The notes under the pieces: model-generated
The model's database searches: none
What the model was told of the DNA's origin: nothing
Seen by the model: only the letters and a program-made list of their open reading frames with translations
Shown here: piece by piece, positions 47,067 to 57,434 of the stretch
Numbering within the stretch: position 1 is the first letter of the stretch
Layout: every line of letters starts with the position of its first letter
Translations under genes and position numbers: made by a program
Source of the DNA: Phycomyces nitens
Taxonomy: Eukaryota; Mucoromycota; Mucoromycetes; Mucorales; Phycomycetaceae
NCBI GenBank assembly: GCA_022702545.1
Contig: JAHRBC010000002.1
Coordinates: 4,154,001-4,218,000 of the forward strand
Direction of reading: 5' to 3'
Length of the DNA: 64,000 nucleotides

Positions 47067-47422
47067 TGACAGCTGGTTGAGAAGAAGAGGGACAAAATTG
47101 GTTTAATGGATAAAGGGAAAACCATTTGGCTTAAACTTGGCGAGATGTTGTGTGCGTATGCTCTCTGTGGTTCATTGTATTCGACACAGTTTAGTTTTTT
47201 TCCTTAAAAGTAGATTGTCCACCAACAACAAATTCCTCCAAGCATTCTCAAGGCAAATTAAACAAGAAGTCTGTGCTTGGGCGACTTTCCCTTCCGAGTC
47301 ACAACCTCCCTTTTTTTCCATTGAAGCCCGCAAAAGCACAAGCATATAATAATTCCCTTTTAAATAAATAAATAATATTATCTATACGTCTGCTGTTGAT
47401 TGGCCAAGGATCTCTTACTCCA
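47067..47422. promoter_or_regulatory. Intergenic between divergent genes, with CCAAT-type motif
   Basis: TGATTGGCCAAGGATC at 47397-47412 differs by one base from the motif between PGM and ATG3. It lies only 11 bp from the proposed plus-strand ATG, so it more likely serves the PX gene unless the other start is wrong. Confidence 0.4.
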
Positions 47423-47932
47423 ATGGACAAACGTAAAGTATAAGAATGCCTGGCCCTTTTGAACGAATACAGATATTCTTTGATATCTTTTTGTAGCCCA
47501 TCTCCAGCCTCGCGGTGGACCACCTAATGACTATGACTGGCCAGTCACTATTGTAATGGTGAGTATTGCTGATGAATCACAAGAGGGTTAAATCTCCATT
47601 AGTATGTCTTGATGACACTTTTAGGTGTTGGCATGTGCTTCTGCCTCCGCAAGGCCAATCAGTTGATTCCAAACCGACTGAGTTTTCCATTGGTCTCTAC
47701 TCAACCCCAGGATAGAAGAAGAGGCTACGATGCCTCGGATATTGAGCAGGGAGACAATGATGCCCATCAGGGACTTTTGAGTGAATATGACCAAGACAAT
47801 GAGGATGACGGGTACCCTAGACCACCTCTGCGTGAAAGTGTAGATGACAGCACTTCATTTGATGAAGAGTTTGGTGAGCTTCAGGCAGCGGAAGACGAAT
47901 GGCACAAGAACAATGAGCCTAGGGTCACGTGA
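47423..47932 (+). CDS. Single-pass membrane protein with acidic tail
   Basis: Exons 47423-47432, 47497-47558 and 47603-47932 encode 133 residues. A short Pro/Gly-rich N-terminus (MDKPHLQPRGGPPNDYDW) precedes one transmembrane helix (PVTIVMYVLMTLLGVGMCFCL) and a 90-residue hydrophilic, strongly acidic tail (QDNEDDGYP ... SFDEEFGELQAAEDEW). No signal peptide; a type III topology with cytosolic tail is plausible because of the basic LRK after the helix. I do not recognise it. The first exon is only 10 coding bases; exon 2-3 junction is more secure than exon 1. Confidence 0.6.
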
Positions 47933-48328
47933 TATGCCAGTTGACATGTATTAAGATATATATATATAAAAAACAGACTTGTTATTGTTTTACTATTCTT
48001 GGTCAATAAGATACAAGACAGACCAAGATTTCCTATTTGTGAATTCCTGGCAGCCTTTCTGTTTCCTTTTGGCCATGGTCAAAATAAACAACAAAACAAG
48101 TTTAATTGGCATACATTTATTTTAGTGCACGTAAATCTCTCTCTCTGTCTGTCTTGGCTGAAATTTAAAAATAAAATAAAAATAAAAATTAGGATAACAA
48201 TAATAATAATAATAAAACGCACACACACCTCTCTATCTCTCTTCTCTTCTCTTCTCTCTTCTTCTTCTTCTTTTTAACATATATCAAAACTCCTGGTGTG
48301 TTTCTCGTTCATCACAAAAAAAGAAAAA
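47933..48328. other. Intergenic, CT-rich before CK2 beta
   Basis: Low-complexity CT/TTC repeats (about 48226-48275) form a likely pyrimidine-rich promoter or 5' leader for the next gene. AATAAA and ATAAT repeats lie at 48163-48215. No gene seen. Confidence 0.45.
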
Positions 48329-49246
48329 AGTAAAAACAAAAGATAATCTATATATCTCTAAACATAAATACCTAGAAACATGAACAAGAGCAGCCTTTCA
48401 AATAACCTTTTAAAACAATAATAAAAACAGTGGAAGATATTAGCAGTGGATCCGATAGTGAATACGTAAAGTACTGGATTGACTGGTTTCTCGGCATTAA
48501 AGGAAACGAATACTTTTGTGAAATCGATGAAGAATATATTCTCGATCGATTCAACCTGACCGGTCTCAATGCCGAAGTCAAGCAGTATTACCTCGAGGCT
48601 CTGGACATGATCACTGACAATCTCGGTATGTCCATCCAAACTCAATTGAATCACATTTTAACCATTGTTTAAAGATGAAGAAAGCTTTGATGAAAAGGCA
48701 CGAGAGCAGATTGAAAAGGCTGCCCGTCATCTCTATGGCCTGATTCACGCTCGGTTTGTCATAACTTCCCGAGGCTTAATCCGGATGGTAAGAACTATTT
48801 TGCTTTCGTTTCTTCTTATTCTTATTCTTATTCTTCCTTTTGGCCTGACGTTTGCACACCAGCTGGAAAAGCACAAAAAGGGAGACTTTGGGCGTTGTCC
48901 AAGAGTTCTGTGCAACCTTCAATCCCTGCTACCCGTAGGCCTCACGGATGTCCCTATGACCAAGACCGTCAAGCTTTATTGTCCAAGATGTGAAGATATT
49001 TATAATCCTAAATCTGTGCGCCACGCTGCCATTGATGGTGCTTATTTTGGCACATCTCTGCCCCACATGCTATTCCAAATTCATCCAGCCTACCTGCCAT
49101 CCAAGACCAACGAACGCTATGTGCCGCGCATCTTTGGATTCAAGGTACATGAGATTGCAGACCAGCACAGATGGCAAGACAAAGCACGTCTGGAACATCA
49201 AAACAATTTGGCAGTAGAATCTTCCTATCCATCCAGAAAAGCCTAG
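48329..49246 (+). CDS. CKB1: Casein kinase II regulatory subunit beta
   Basis: Coding exons 48431-48625, 48675-48787 and 48863-49246 encode a clear CK2 beta: [40 protein letters not shown], the zinc site CPRVLC ... YCPRC, and PHMLFQIHP. The dimeric subunit bridges two catalytic CK2 alpha subunits. No ATG exists in frame at the start of the first exon, which begins TG-GAA-GAT after a CAG acceptor. A donor at 48330 (AAAAAA|GTAAAA) would supply the A, giving a split start codon (48329 + 48431-48432) and a 230-residue protein starting [11 protein letters not shown], like other fungal CK2 beta N-termini. The body is certain, the first base is inferred. Confidence 0.9.
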
Positions 49247-49558
49247 GCAAAAAAAGGAAGAAAAAGAAGCAAAACGAAGTGAAAACGAGATAGAAGAAAG
49301 AGAGAGATGAGAGATGAGAGAGAGATGAGAGAGAGAGAGAGAGACCAGGAGATCAAGAGAAGAGAAATGAAGCGTCTTACTTGTATGAGAGATGAAAATG
49401 AATGAATATGAAGATGAAAATGAATAAGGAAACAAAGATGGTTCTTTCTAACAAGAAAAAGAGAAAAATTACTAGACAGTTAGAGATGTGCTAAGGACAG
49501 GGGAATGATGATGTTGTGATGATTATGGGGGTGTACAAAGAGAAAGCAAACAGGAAAT
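49247..49558. other. Intergenic between convergent genes, GA-rich
   Basis: GAGAGATGAGA repeats at about 49298-49345. Probably the 3' regions of CK2 beta and of the Zn2Cys6 gene. No gene seen. Confidence 0.45.
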
Positions 49559-52500
49559 CTAAGGGTGGGATGTGTCTCCAACGACATTGGATACAACAAC
49601 TTGTCCCTGATGAGTTAATACCACAGGACGAACCATTGGTGATGAAGTATCTACGGTAAAATGTTGGCGAATCACATCATCACGATGTTGGTGAGCAGAC
49701 GCATATACACCTAGTCCAATATTCATATAGCTAGGTTGATAATGAAATACAGGAGGAACTTGCTGAATATTTTGTTGCTGTTGCTGTTGATGTTGCTGCT
49801 GATGTTGTTGTTGATGCTGAACTTGTTGCTGTTGCTGTTGTTGTTGCTGTTGCTGCTGCTGCTGCTGCTGGACTTGTTGCTGTTGTTGTTGCTGGACTTG
49901 TTGGTGCTGCTGCTGAACTTGTTGCTGTTGCTGCTGCTGCTGAACTTGGTGTTGCTGTTGCTGCTGTTGTTGCTGAACCTGTTGTTGCTGAACCTGTTGT
50001 TGCTGACTACTTGTAGATGTAGAAGAATCAATGGTTGATTGAGGCCACAAAGAATACATCATTGGATCATTCTGTGAACTGTTGGTGTGCCAGGTGGATC
50101 GCATAGTCCCACCCGCTCGTCGTGCTTTGTTGACGCCCTTGTCCATATGTGCCACCAAGTCTATCAAATGATTATTGTTGGCAGAAGTAGTCATCAATAG
50201 CTCCCCTGGTGTCCGCCCATCGGTTCCAGTATGATCAAACAAGGAACGTGCCTTGAAAAGATAATCATCACCAGTAATTGGCGTCGATGATGACCCCCCA
50301 GTAGCCACATCTACAGTCTTTGTCCATGAATCATCCGATAGAAAATCAAGGGGATTTGTCGATGGATTGGTGGTCAGAGTTGGGTTGGTTAAACCAGGCG
50401 CAGAATCTGATGCAGATATGGAGACCGAGGCAGGTGCTCGCCAATGAGGGGGATGAAATGTGCAGGACAAGACCTGGGCTGCATTGATTTCACCATCCTG
50501 GATATACATACAGTCTAGTGCAGGCGACAGTTTCTGCTGTGCCAATGTTGGACTCTGCTGTTTGGCATTCCATGAGATACCTGTCATATCTTTGGACCCT
50601 CCAAGGCACTCTTGAGAAAGTAATCTGTCTAGAGATCCAATAAATTGATCGACATTGGTGTCTACCCAGTAGCGAGATAGAGTGACAAGTGTCTGAAGAG
50701 AACGCTTAAAGAGAGTGGTCGCATAACGACTGATTTCTGGACGCGAATCAGAGCAGTTTCGAAGGTGAACTTTGGCAGCAAGTATGGTAGCATTACATGC
50801 GAGTGAGAATGAGAACAGTAAGTTGTGCTGGGCTGCAAGCAAAAATGTAAGCTGAGTCAGACTGGCGGCCACCACTGTACATCGCTGGTGAGTCGTCTTT
50901 GCCAGACTATATTCGTCTGGCCGTAAAAGACTGAGCTCGATAAGATTGTAGACCAGGTGCAAGTGCCCAACCATTGAATTGTGGGGTGGTTCGGTTGGCA
51001 GGGCGGTGACCTGAGAAGGAGAATGAGAAGGCAGGGGCGTCCATTGGAGCTGCGAAGAAAGAGACTGTAGCCATGACAAAAGCTCGTTATCAAAATTCAC
51101 AACCAACTGTTCGTGTTCCTGGGTGCGTACAATGGCACGAACAGTCTGGGACGGTAAGTCTGGCTGTAGTACTCGCTCGGCAATCCGCATTAGCCTAATG
51201 TACGCCACAAACCCTTCCAATACCCGATGCTCTTCAACATCATCGCCTGGCTGGAGCAGCGGCATCTCTAGTTCAATGTCTTTTGCCCGCATCATCCATG
51301 GTTGGCCCGTGCATATGTTTTGCAATTTATCCAGACAATAGCAACCCCAACACACACGCTTCCTTAATTCCTTTTCATTTTCTGCCGTTTGTTGCTGGTT
51401 ATATGTGTCGGTATATGATCGTTTCATCAGCCCAAGATCAGCACTCATCCGCACCGCCATCCCGCCGTATATGGATGCACGGCTTTCATTGGCGGTAGTA
51501 TTATTAGTAATATTAGCCCTGGATTCATAGAGCGCCAGTAAACAAAGAGCTACGACAGTGCTCAGCCGAGGTGCATCCAGGAAATCATCAACAAGCGATT
51601 TGGTCTGTTTGAAAAAGGTATTGGATCTCGACACTCGCTCTTCATCCAAATGCTGAGCTGCGTGGGCAAACATGGCCCCAAGAAGCAATGGTGTTACAAA
51701 GGAAGCCTTTTTATCCAGCAAATCAAAGAAGGTTCGTTTTGGTACAAAGGGCATAACCGCATAACAGTGTTTGAAATAGAGGTGTAGCAATTGTTGCTGC
51801 ATCGCTCTTGATACGACTGGAACTGAACCTTGATAGTGTAATGGCGATGGTCGATTGGCATCTTTTTCAAATTCCTTGGGTAATCGCCATTTGTCGACCA
51901 AGTTATTGTTTTGTTCAACAGAGTCTAAAATAGATGCAATTCGCTTTGATGCTGATGTGGACAAGGGCGTGGAATCCTTGGATGGTGACGAGGGTGTGCT
52001 GATTGGTGTGTAGCTCTTTAGATTTGGCGAGTGTTCTGATGGACTAATGTCTGATTCATGATCGTCTTGTTCGGCTCCATCCTTTGAGAATGTGCAGGGA
52101 CGTCGGCGAGCTATGGGTTTATAAAAATATAGGATTTGATTTTTGTTTCTTTGGTTTAGTATATCAAGTCTTTTTTTTGATCATCAATTAATCGCTAGAG
52201 GCCTTGTCTACCTTTACACTATAACAGATTCAAGAAATGATGAGTTTAACCGAGATTCGACATTGGTAATTAATAAAGAAAATAAACTGTTTATTCCTGA
52301 TTGATTATATTATATTATATTGCTGTTATTGTTGTTGCTATTACCTGCATGCATGGATGAACGCCATCACACTTGAAATTGATGATCAGTACACACAACA
52401 TTTTAATGCCTACCAACATATATATATATATATATCACTCTTATTTCTACCTTTATCTTCTTTACACGGCAAGTATAGCACGCTCTGCCAACCTTGAATC

Positions 52501-52582
52501 GTTTCTGACGAGGACCTGGCTGGGTAGAGTGGATTGGGTCCTTGGTATCCTTTTGCTTGGTTAATTCTGCCAGAGGTGACAT
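49559..52582 (-). CDS. Zn2Cys6 transcription factor with polyglutamine tail
   Basis: Exons 52582-52451, 52371-52345, 52218-52212 and 52110-49559 encode 905 residues. The binuclear cluster is spread over all four exons: Cys35, 38 (exon 1), 45, 51 (exon 2), 54 (7-nt exon 3), 61 (exon 4), spacing C-x2-C-x6-C-x5-C-x2-C-x6-C. The middle holds the fungal-specific regulatory domain (LYFKHCYAVMPFVPKRTFF ... RVCWGCYCLDK). The C-terminus has a roughly 80-residue Gln-rich tract. Such proteins bind CGG-type repeats and often regulate metabolism; target genes are unknown. A basic KRFK before the cluster suits nuclear import and DNA contact. Confidence 0.9.
49765..50005 (-). repeat. CAA/CAG repeat encoding polyglutamine
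   Basis: Imperfect CAG/CAA triplets, broken by Val and His codons, in the C-terminal part of the Zn2Cys6 gene. Mixed CAA and CAG suggest the tract is old and partly stabilised. Length variation between strains is likely. Confidence 0.85.
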
Positions 52583-52875
52583 GAGATATATATATATATA
52601 TAAATAAAGAGATATGTAAAGAAAAGGGGAGGACACAGCTTTTTTCTTTTTTCTTTTTTTTTGTTGTTGGCTGGCTGGCTGGCACGGATCAATTGAAACA
52701 AGATCAATTGCCACCTAAAAATAGCGTGCCTCTTGCACAAGAGGAGTTTTATTTTGTGAACAAAATTTACCATTTACCAAATATACGATATCTATTAGCT
52801 AATAAAGAATTCTTTCTAAATTTACCCACACACACATAGAGAGAGAGATAAGAACGAGAGATATTTAATTGGGAA

Positions 52876-52906
<31 letters not shown>

Positions 52907-53178
52907 GAGAGAGAGATACACACACCAAGGGTTTTGTAACAGGGTAATAAAAGGGCTTTGGAAAAATATTCTTTCTGTATTTTCTCTTAAAGGAGTGCAA
53001 TAAGCAAAATACATCTAAAAATACATACAAAAGTACAAAATAATCAAAAAGACGCATGTCTGTGTGGATTGCATGCATGGAGCATAGTATTAAACATATT
53101 CTTTTCTGTTTTTTCTTCTTCTTTTTCTTTTTCTTTTTTTTCTTAGTATTAAACAATTAGAAAAATACGACTATGACA
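52583..53178. other. Intergenic, simple repeats
   Basis: TA repeat (52585-52600), AAT repeat (52880-52903), CT/GA tracts, and a long T/C tract (53105-53145). Upstream region of the Zn2Cys6 gene and 3' region of the kelch gene. No gene seen. Confidence 0.5.
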
Positions 53179-55554
53179 TTAAAGAATGGGCCGGCTCGTG
53201 GGTGGGTGATGGACTGGTTCAACAGGAGAACAATCCCCGGATTCCAAGATGAATTCTTGCCGGTCAAACGTAATCTCGTCTGGTTTCATGGCCACCGCAG
53301 GTACAAATCCATCCTTCTCGACCTGGGTGGGCTGCAAGGGCTCATCTGGCTTGGAGAGGTAGCCCATGGTAGGATCCACCCTGACCAGTGTCCACGGAGA
53401 AGATATCCCAGGAGAGACAAATGGTGACGGTGGTACTATTGAGGGAGCAGACCATGGTGATGGCATGCCCCCCGCAGATTGTGGCGATGAAGTTACATTA
53501 TCAAGTGCACCCTGACGAATGCCCAGTGGCGAGGCCCCAACCGAGGACGAGTGTCTGTGTCCTCGCGGTCTGGCCGGTGCAGCTGGTATGGTTGGCTGGT
53601 CAAGAATAAGAGACATGCGCTTGTCAAAAGGGAACCCCTTGCGTCTGTCAAATGCCAGCGGTCGATGGCCTACTGAAAGAGAATAGGTGTGGCCGGTCTG
53701 TAGTCCATGTGCCTCTACGACTAGCGCATTATCAAGTGCGGGTGGATCATTGAGCTGTTTTGGGTAGAGTGGAATGTCTCGTTCATGGCCTGGTCGAGAG
53801 CTTCCTCGTCGTTTTCGGTGGCGATTGAACATGTATATGCCCGTCAATAGCAGCAGAAATACTGCCAGGCTACTTATCACGGCTCCGGTAATGGTTCCAA
53901 ATGAGGTTGGCGTATTGCCACTGTGTTGTATCGTATTATTACTCTCATTAGAATGACTAGGATCATTTGCAAGGAAATCAAAGGAAGGTGAATATGTCGA
54001 GGTCCAACTCCAAGTATTTGTATCCAGAACCTCGACATCAGACATTACAGACAGAGCAGTTGCGACTCCTAAATAACCATATAGGCAAAAACTTATTTCA
54101 AAATCCCATTGGGACTAGTATTATTTACCTGTAAACCCAAAGGCAACAATCATATTTGTGCCCACCATGGTTGCTGAATATTCCAAACATGTTTAAATTA
54201 TACATGATTGTAAGCTCAAGCAATATTTAAATCTTTCTTTTTTCTTTTTGTTCTTCTTCTTCTTCTTCTTACCTGTGTGCTATAAACAATACGCGTTTGA
54301 CGCAAGAGATATAAACAAAAATGCTTAACAGCTTTCTTCTTTAGACAGTAATACGTTTATCTGTCCCCCCTGTAACCACCAGATTACTTACGTCGGCTCT
54401 TCCCTGAACAGCTGCATTGGTATTCTTCACTGTCCATGCCCATGTTTGAGTATCTAGAACAGAAACATCATTGTATACATGGTACCCATCATAGCCACCG
54501 TACCTATGAAACGGTTTGAATTGGATGGTAAATAATCATTTGCACTCTGGACTTACATTATTATCGATACACCGTCTGGCATAAGTGTCTGACTGTGGCT
54601 ACTACGGTTTGCAGGTCGATTGTCACTGTCCAGTGTGGCATTTACTGCCAACCAGAGACTGGTCTTGGTGTCGAATACCCAGATATCTGTCATGGATACT
54701 GGATTTCCAGTCAGACCATCGAATCCTCCAAGAACCACGATCAAATGGTCGTCGATGATTGTTTGTTTGTGGGCATATCGAAAAGGCGGTTGGGGGCCGG
54801 ATGAAATGACATTATAAGAGTTGGTTTGGTTGATTGTGTCAATGATGTACATGTCTGAAGTAGACTGGGACTTTTCTGCCGAACCTCGATTGGTGTGTTT
54901 GCCTCCCCAGATCTACAAGCGAAAAAAGAGCCGGTGAATATCAATCTGTGTATGGGTGTAAATGTGTGGATATGGATATCGGGGGTGTGCTTTTTTTTTG
55001 TTGCTTACATAGGCTACACCATGAGATGCCACTGCACATGCTGCTGCCTGTCGACTGAGGTGGTTTTCTGGTGGGAGGTCGTGTTGGTGCCATTGACCTG
55101 TATCGCAATTGTAACTAAAGGCTACTGGCTCTTCGTCTCCCAGACTAGAATTAGGTCTTGGGGTCACTCCACCGACAACCATCATTTGCCGACTGTCAGA
55201 TCCACCTGCAAATGCAATATGCGAATACACCATTGGCCCGCCGTGTGTATTCTGTGGCCCTGAACCAGATCGCCATGGTATTTTTGTTAGAGAATAATGA
55301 ACATTGATGGGTATAATAGCCAAGTCTGATATCCAGAGGGGTGTTGGTGCGACTGAAGTAACTGATGTGTCCCCGCCATAGAAATATATACTGCTTTATT
55401 GTCAACAACGATCTTTGCTTTAAAGAGCTCACTCTTTCTTTCTTTTTTACCTGTCACCGACAAGAACGGCAGAGTGGCCGAACCGTGCCACTGGTGTGTA
55501 GGCCTGACATCCAAGCAACCAGACACCCAAAAGGGCCGTGAGGAAGAGATACAT
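53179..55554 (-). CDS. Kelch-repeat type I membrane protein
   Basis: Seven exons (55554-55451, 55393-55009, 54912-54557, 54503-54392, 54279-54273, 54173-54129, 54068-53179) encode 632 residues. Signal peptide 1-19, then a kelch beta-propeller (about 20-345) with paired Gly motifs (YGGDTS, AGGSDS, VVGGVT, WGGKH, LGGFDG, YGGYDG) and W at the expected spacing. One transmembrane helix (TGAVISSLAVFLLLLTGIYM) is followed by basic RHRKRR and a 220-residue Pro/Ser-rich cytosolic tail. Similar proteins occur widely in Mucoromycota, with unknown ligands. Exon 5 is 7 nt and carries a conserved kelch His. Confidence 0.85.
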
Positions 55555-56155
55555 GATGGCTAAGCTTTGGGCAGGCAACAATGGTGTGTAAAGAGGCTTG
55601 AGATTAAAACAGGAATGGAAAGAAAGAAAAGGCTAATTCTTGGGTCTGTCCATCTGACAGTCGTTTCTTATCCATTCGTTGGACCAAGAAAAAAAAAGAA
55701 AAAAAAAAGTATTTCGCATGATTGAAGGGAGATGGCTTGACAAAATGGCCCGGCTATCATCCCGCTAATATGTTCATCTTCTTTGATAGTCGAAATCTAA
55801 ACACTAACAACACCTTTGGGAGATGCCAAGTTTGTAAACAGCTTTAATGCTGTAAAAATAAGGCCATTGGCCGAGACCAAGGAATATATCCCGCCTTTCA
55901 AAGATTGTTTTCAATCACACCAACCGTTTATTAAACACAATCCCTCTTTTACTCTTTTTTTTGTGTTTTTTTTTTTAAAATTTGAGCAAGACATTCATTA
56001 GATGAAGCAAGAGAACGAAATGGACACTCGTTCAGCACCATAAAAAACAGACCTCTTATATTAATATTTTGTTATTATTATTATTATTATCATTATTCTT
56101 TGTTGTTGTTCTTGTTTTCTGAAGCATAATATCCATCAATTGTACACTCCAAAAT
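55555..56155. other. Intergenic: kelch gene promoter and RPS26 3' region
   Basis: Poly-A run at 55687-55710, TTATTA repeats at 56070-56090. The frame at 55816-56001 lacks features of a gene. Nothing else seen. Confidence 0.45.
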
Positions 56156-57152
56156 TTAAGCAGTCTATAGAAAACACAGCAATTATTTAGCAACATTGTC
56201 GTCTTGTATTTTATTTTATTTTATTCTATTTGGTTTTACCTTTTGGAATCTGAATCTGGGAGGAGGAGCACGGTTCTTGCGGTCCTTGACGGAACGAACA
56301 CGGACAACACGGGCGTGGATAGCGCAAGAGATGCAGTAGTGCAACTTGACGTACAGCTTGGGAATAGTGTACTCCTCGTAGATAGAGGCCTCCTGGAGAT
56401 CGCGGACGGCGGCAGCCTCGACCATGTTGCGGATGGTGAAACGCTTGATGGCCTTATCCTTGGGGCAGCACTTGGAGCAGTTGATGCAACGGACAAACTT
56501 AACGTGTCCGCGTCCGTGCTTGTTACGTCCGTTGTTTCTTCTCTTGCAAGTCTAGTAAAATGACGGATGGTTAATGAAAGAAGTTCTTGAATGCCATGTA
56601 TATATATATATATATATATTTATATATCCTCTGTTGTGTGAATGTCTGTATACAATTGTGATGTATATTATACACACATACAAATATATATATAAGCATT
56701 AATGAATGCATATATATATATATACATGTATATAATATATATTTGTATATAAAATACATTAGACATTACATGCACAGACAAACATAATGTACATTAATGC
56801 AAATGTATACATGTATATATATAATTTATATACATGTTACAAATGTACATTTATGCTCATGTGTGTACAAACAGAAAAAGAGTATGCATATATATATGTT
56901 TATATATATATATATACATATAAAATATATACATGTAGAAATTCTAAAAAAAAAAAGCCATTCTCTTTGACCATCCATCCAATATGCATCATTCTCCACT
57001 TATTTTCAAGCATTAATGTCGAAATGAGGTCGGGATGTACGAATGGTTGAGTGGTTGAGTGGTTGTAAGGTGGATTGATTTGTTGGTGGATGGATGGATG
57101 GATGTATGGATGGATGGGTAGAGTATGCTGGCCGAAGATTGAGGTTTACCAT
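56156..57152 (-). CDS. RPS26: 40S ribosomal protein eS26
   Basis: The main exon begins at 56551 ([15 protein letters not shown]) and encodes [20 protein letters not shown], then [30 protein letters not shown] and [14 protein letters not shown], which is eS26. The ATG is supplied by a separate exon (57152-57150) directly followed by GTAAAC; the intron of about 598 nt ends at 56552. At the 3' end the frame can run to TAA at 56216, ending KVKPNRIK. Alternatively, a donor AAAAG|GTAAAA and acceptor TTCTATAG give a third exon and a stop at 56156. I prefer the spliced form because both borders are strong. CxxC zinc-site cysteines are intact. eS26 sits at the 40S mRNA exit channel. Confidence 0.93.
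56595..56950. repeat. TA-rich microsatellites inside RPS26 intron 1
   Basis: Several TA and TATATG/CATATA tracts (56598-56628, 56710-56745, 56880-56930) fill much of the first intron of RPS26 and make it the longest intron found here. Confidence 0.75.
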
Positions 57153-57312
57153 GATGAATGGATATTCCGCTTTCGGCGAGGGTTGAAGGAAGGAGTTCGA
57201 TACTGCTCTGCCTCACACTGTCTTTACCCTCCTCCCTCCCTCCGTCCGTCCGTCCCTCTCTCTCTCTGGCACCCCCCCTGGCCCTCAGGAACCCCCCCAA
57301 AGCTCGGATATA

Positions 57313-57320
57313 TCACGTGA
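57313..57320. promoter_or_regulatory. TCACGTGA palindrome upstream of RPS26
   Basis: An 8-bp palindrome about 160 bp upstream of the RPS26 start codon. Cbf1-type factors bind this sequence, and in Candida albicans Cbf1 takes part in ribosomal protein gene control. A similar role here is inference. Confidence 0.4.
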
Positions 57321-57434
57321 TCGGAAATTATAATGAAGAATGGGTGTAAAGATGGATGAGTTTATTTGAATCAAAATGGTGGATCTTTTATGTAATAAGA
57401 TACATGTATATATTCTCTCTTTTTTTATTTTATT

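Noticed and set aside
49723..50038. Open frames rich in Leu (plus strand) and Ser/Asn (minus strand)
   Set aside because: Shadows of the CAG/CAA repeat that encodes polyglutamine in the Zn2Cys6 gene.
52767..53156. 129-residue Lys-rich minus-strand frame
   Set aside because: Made of simple repeats (TTC, AAT, GA tracts) without ATG context, domain or splice support.
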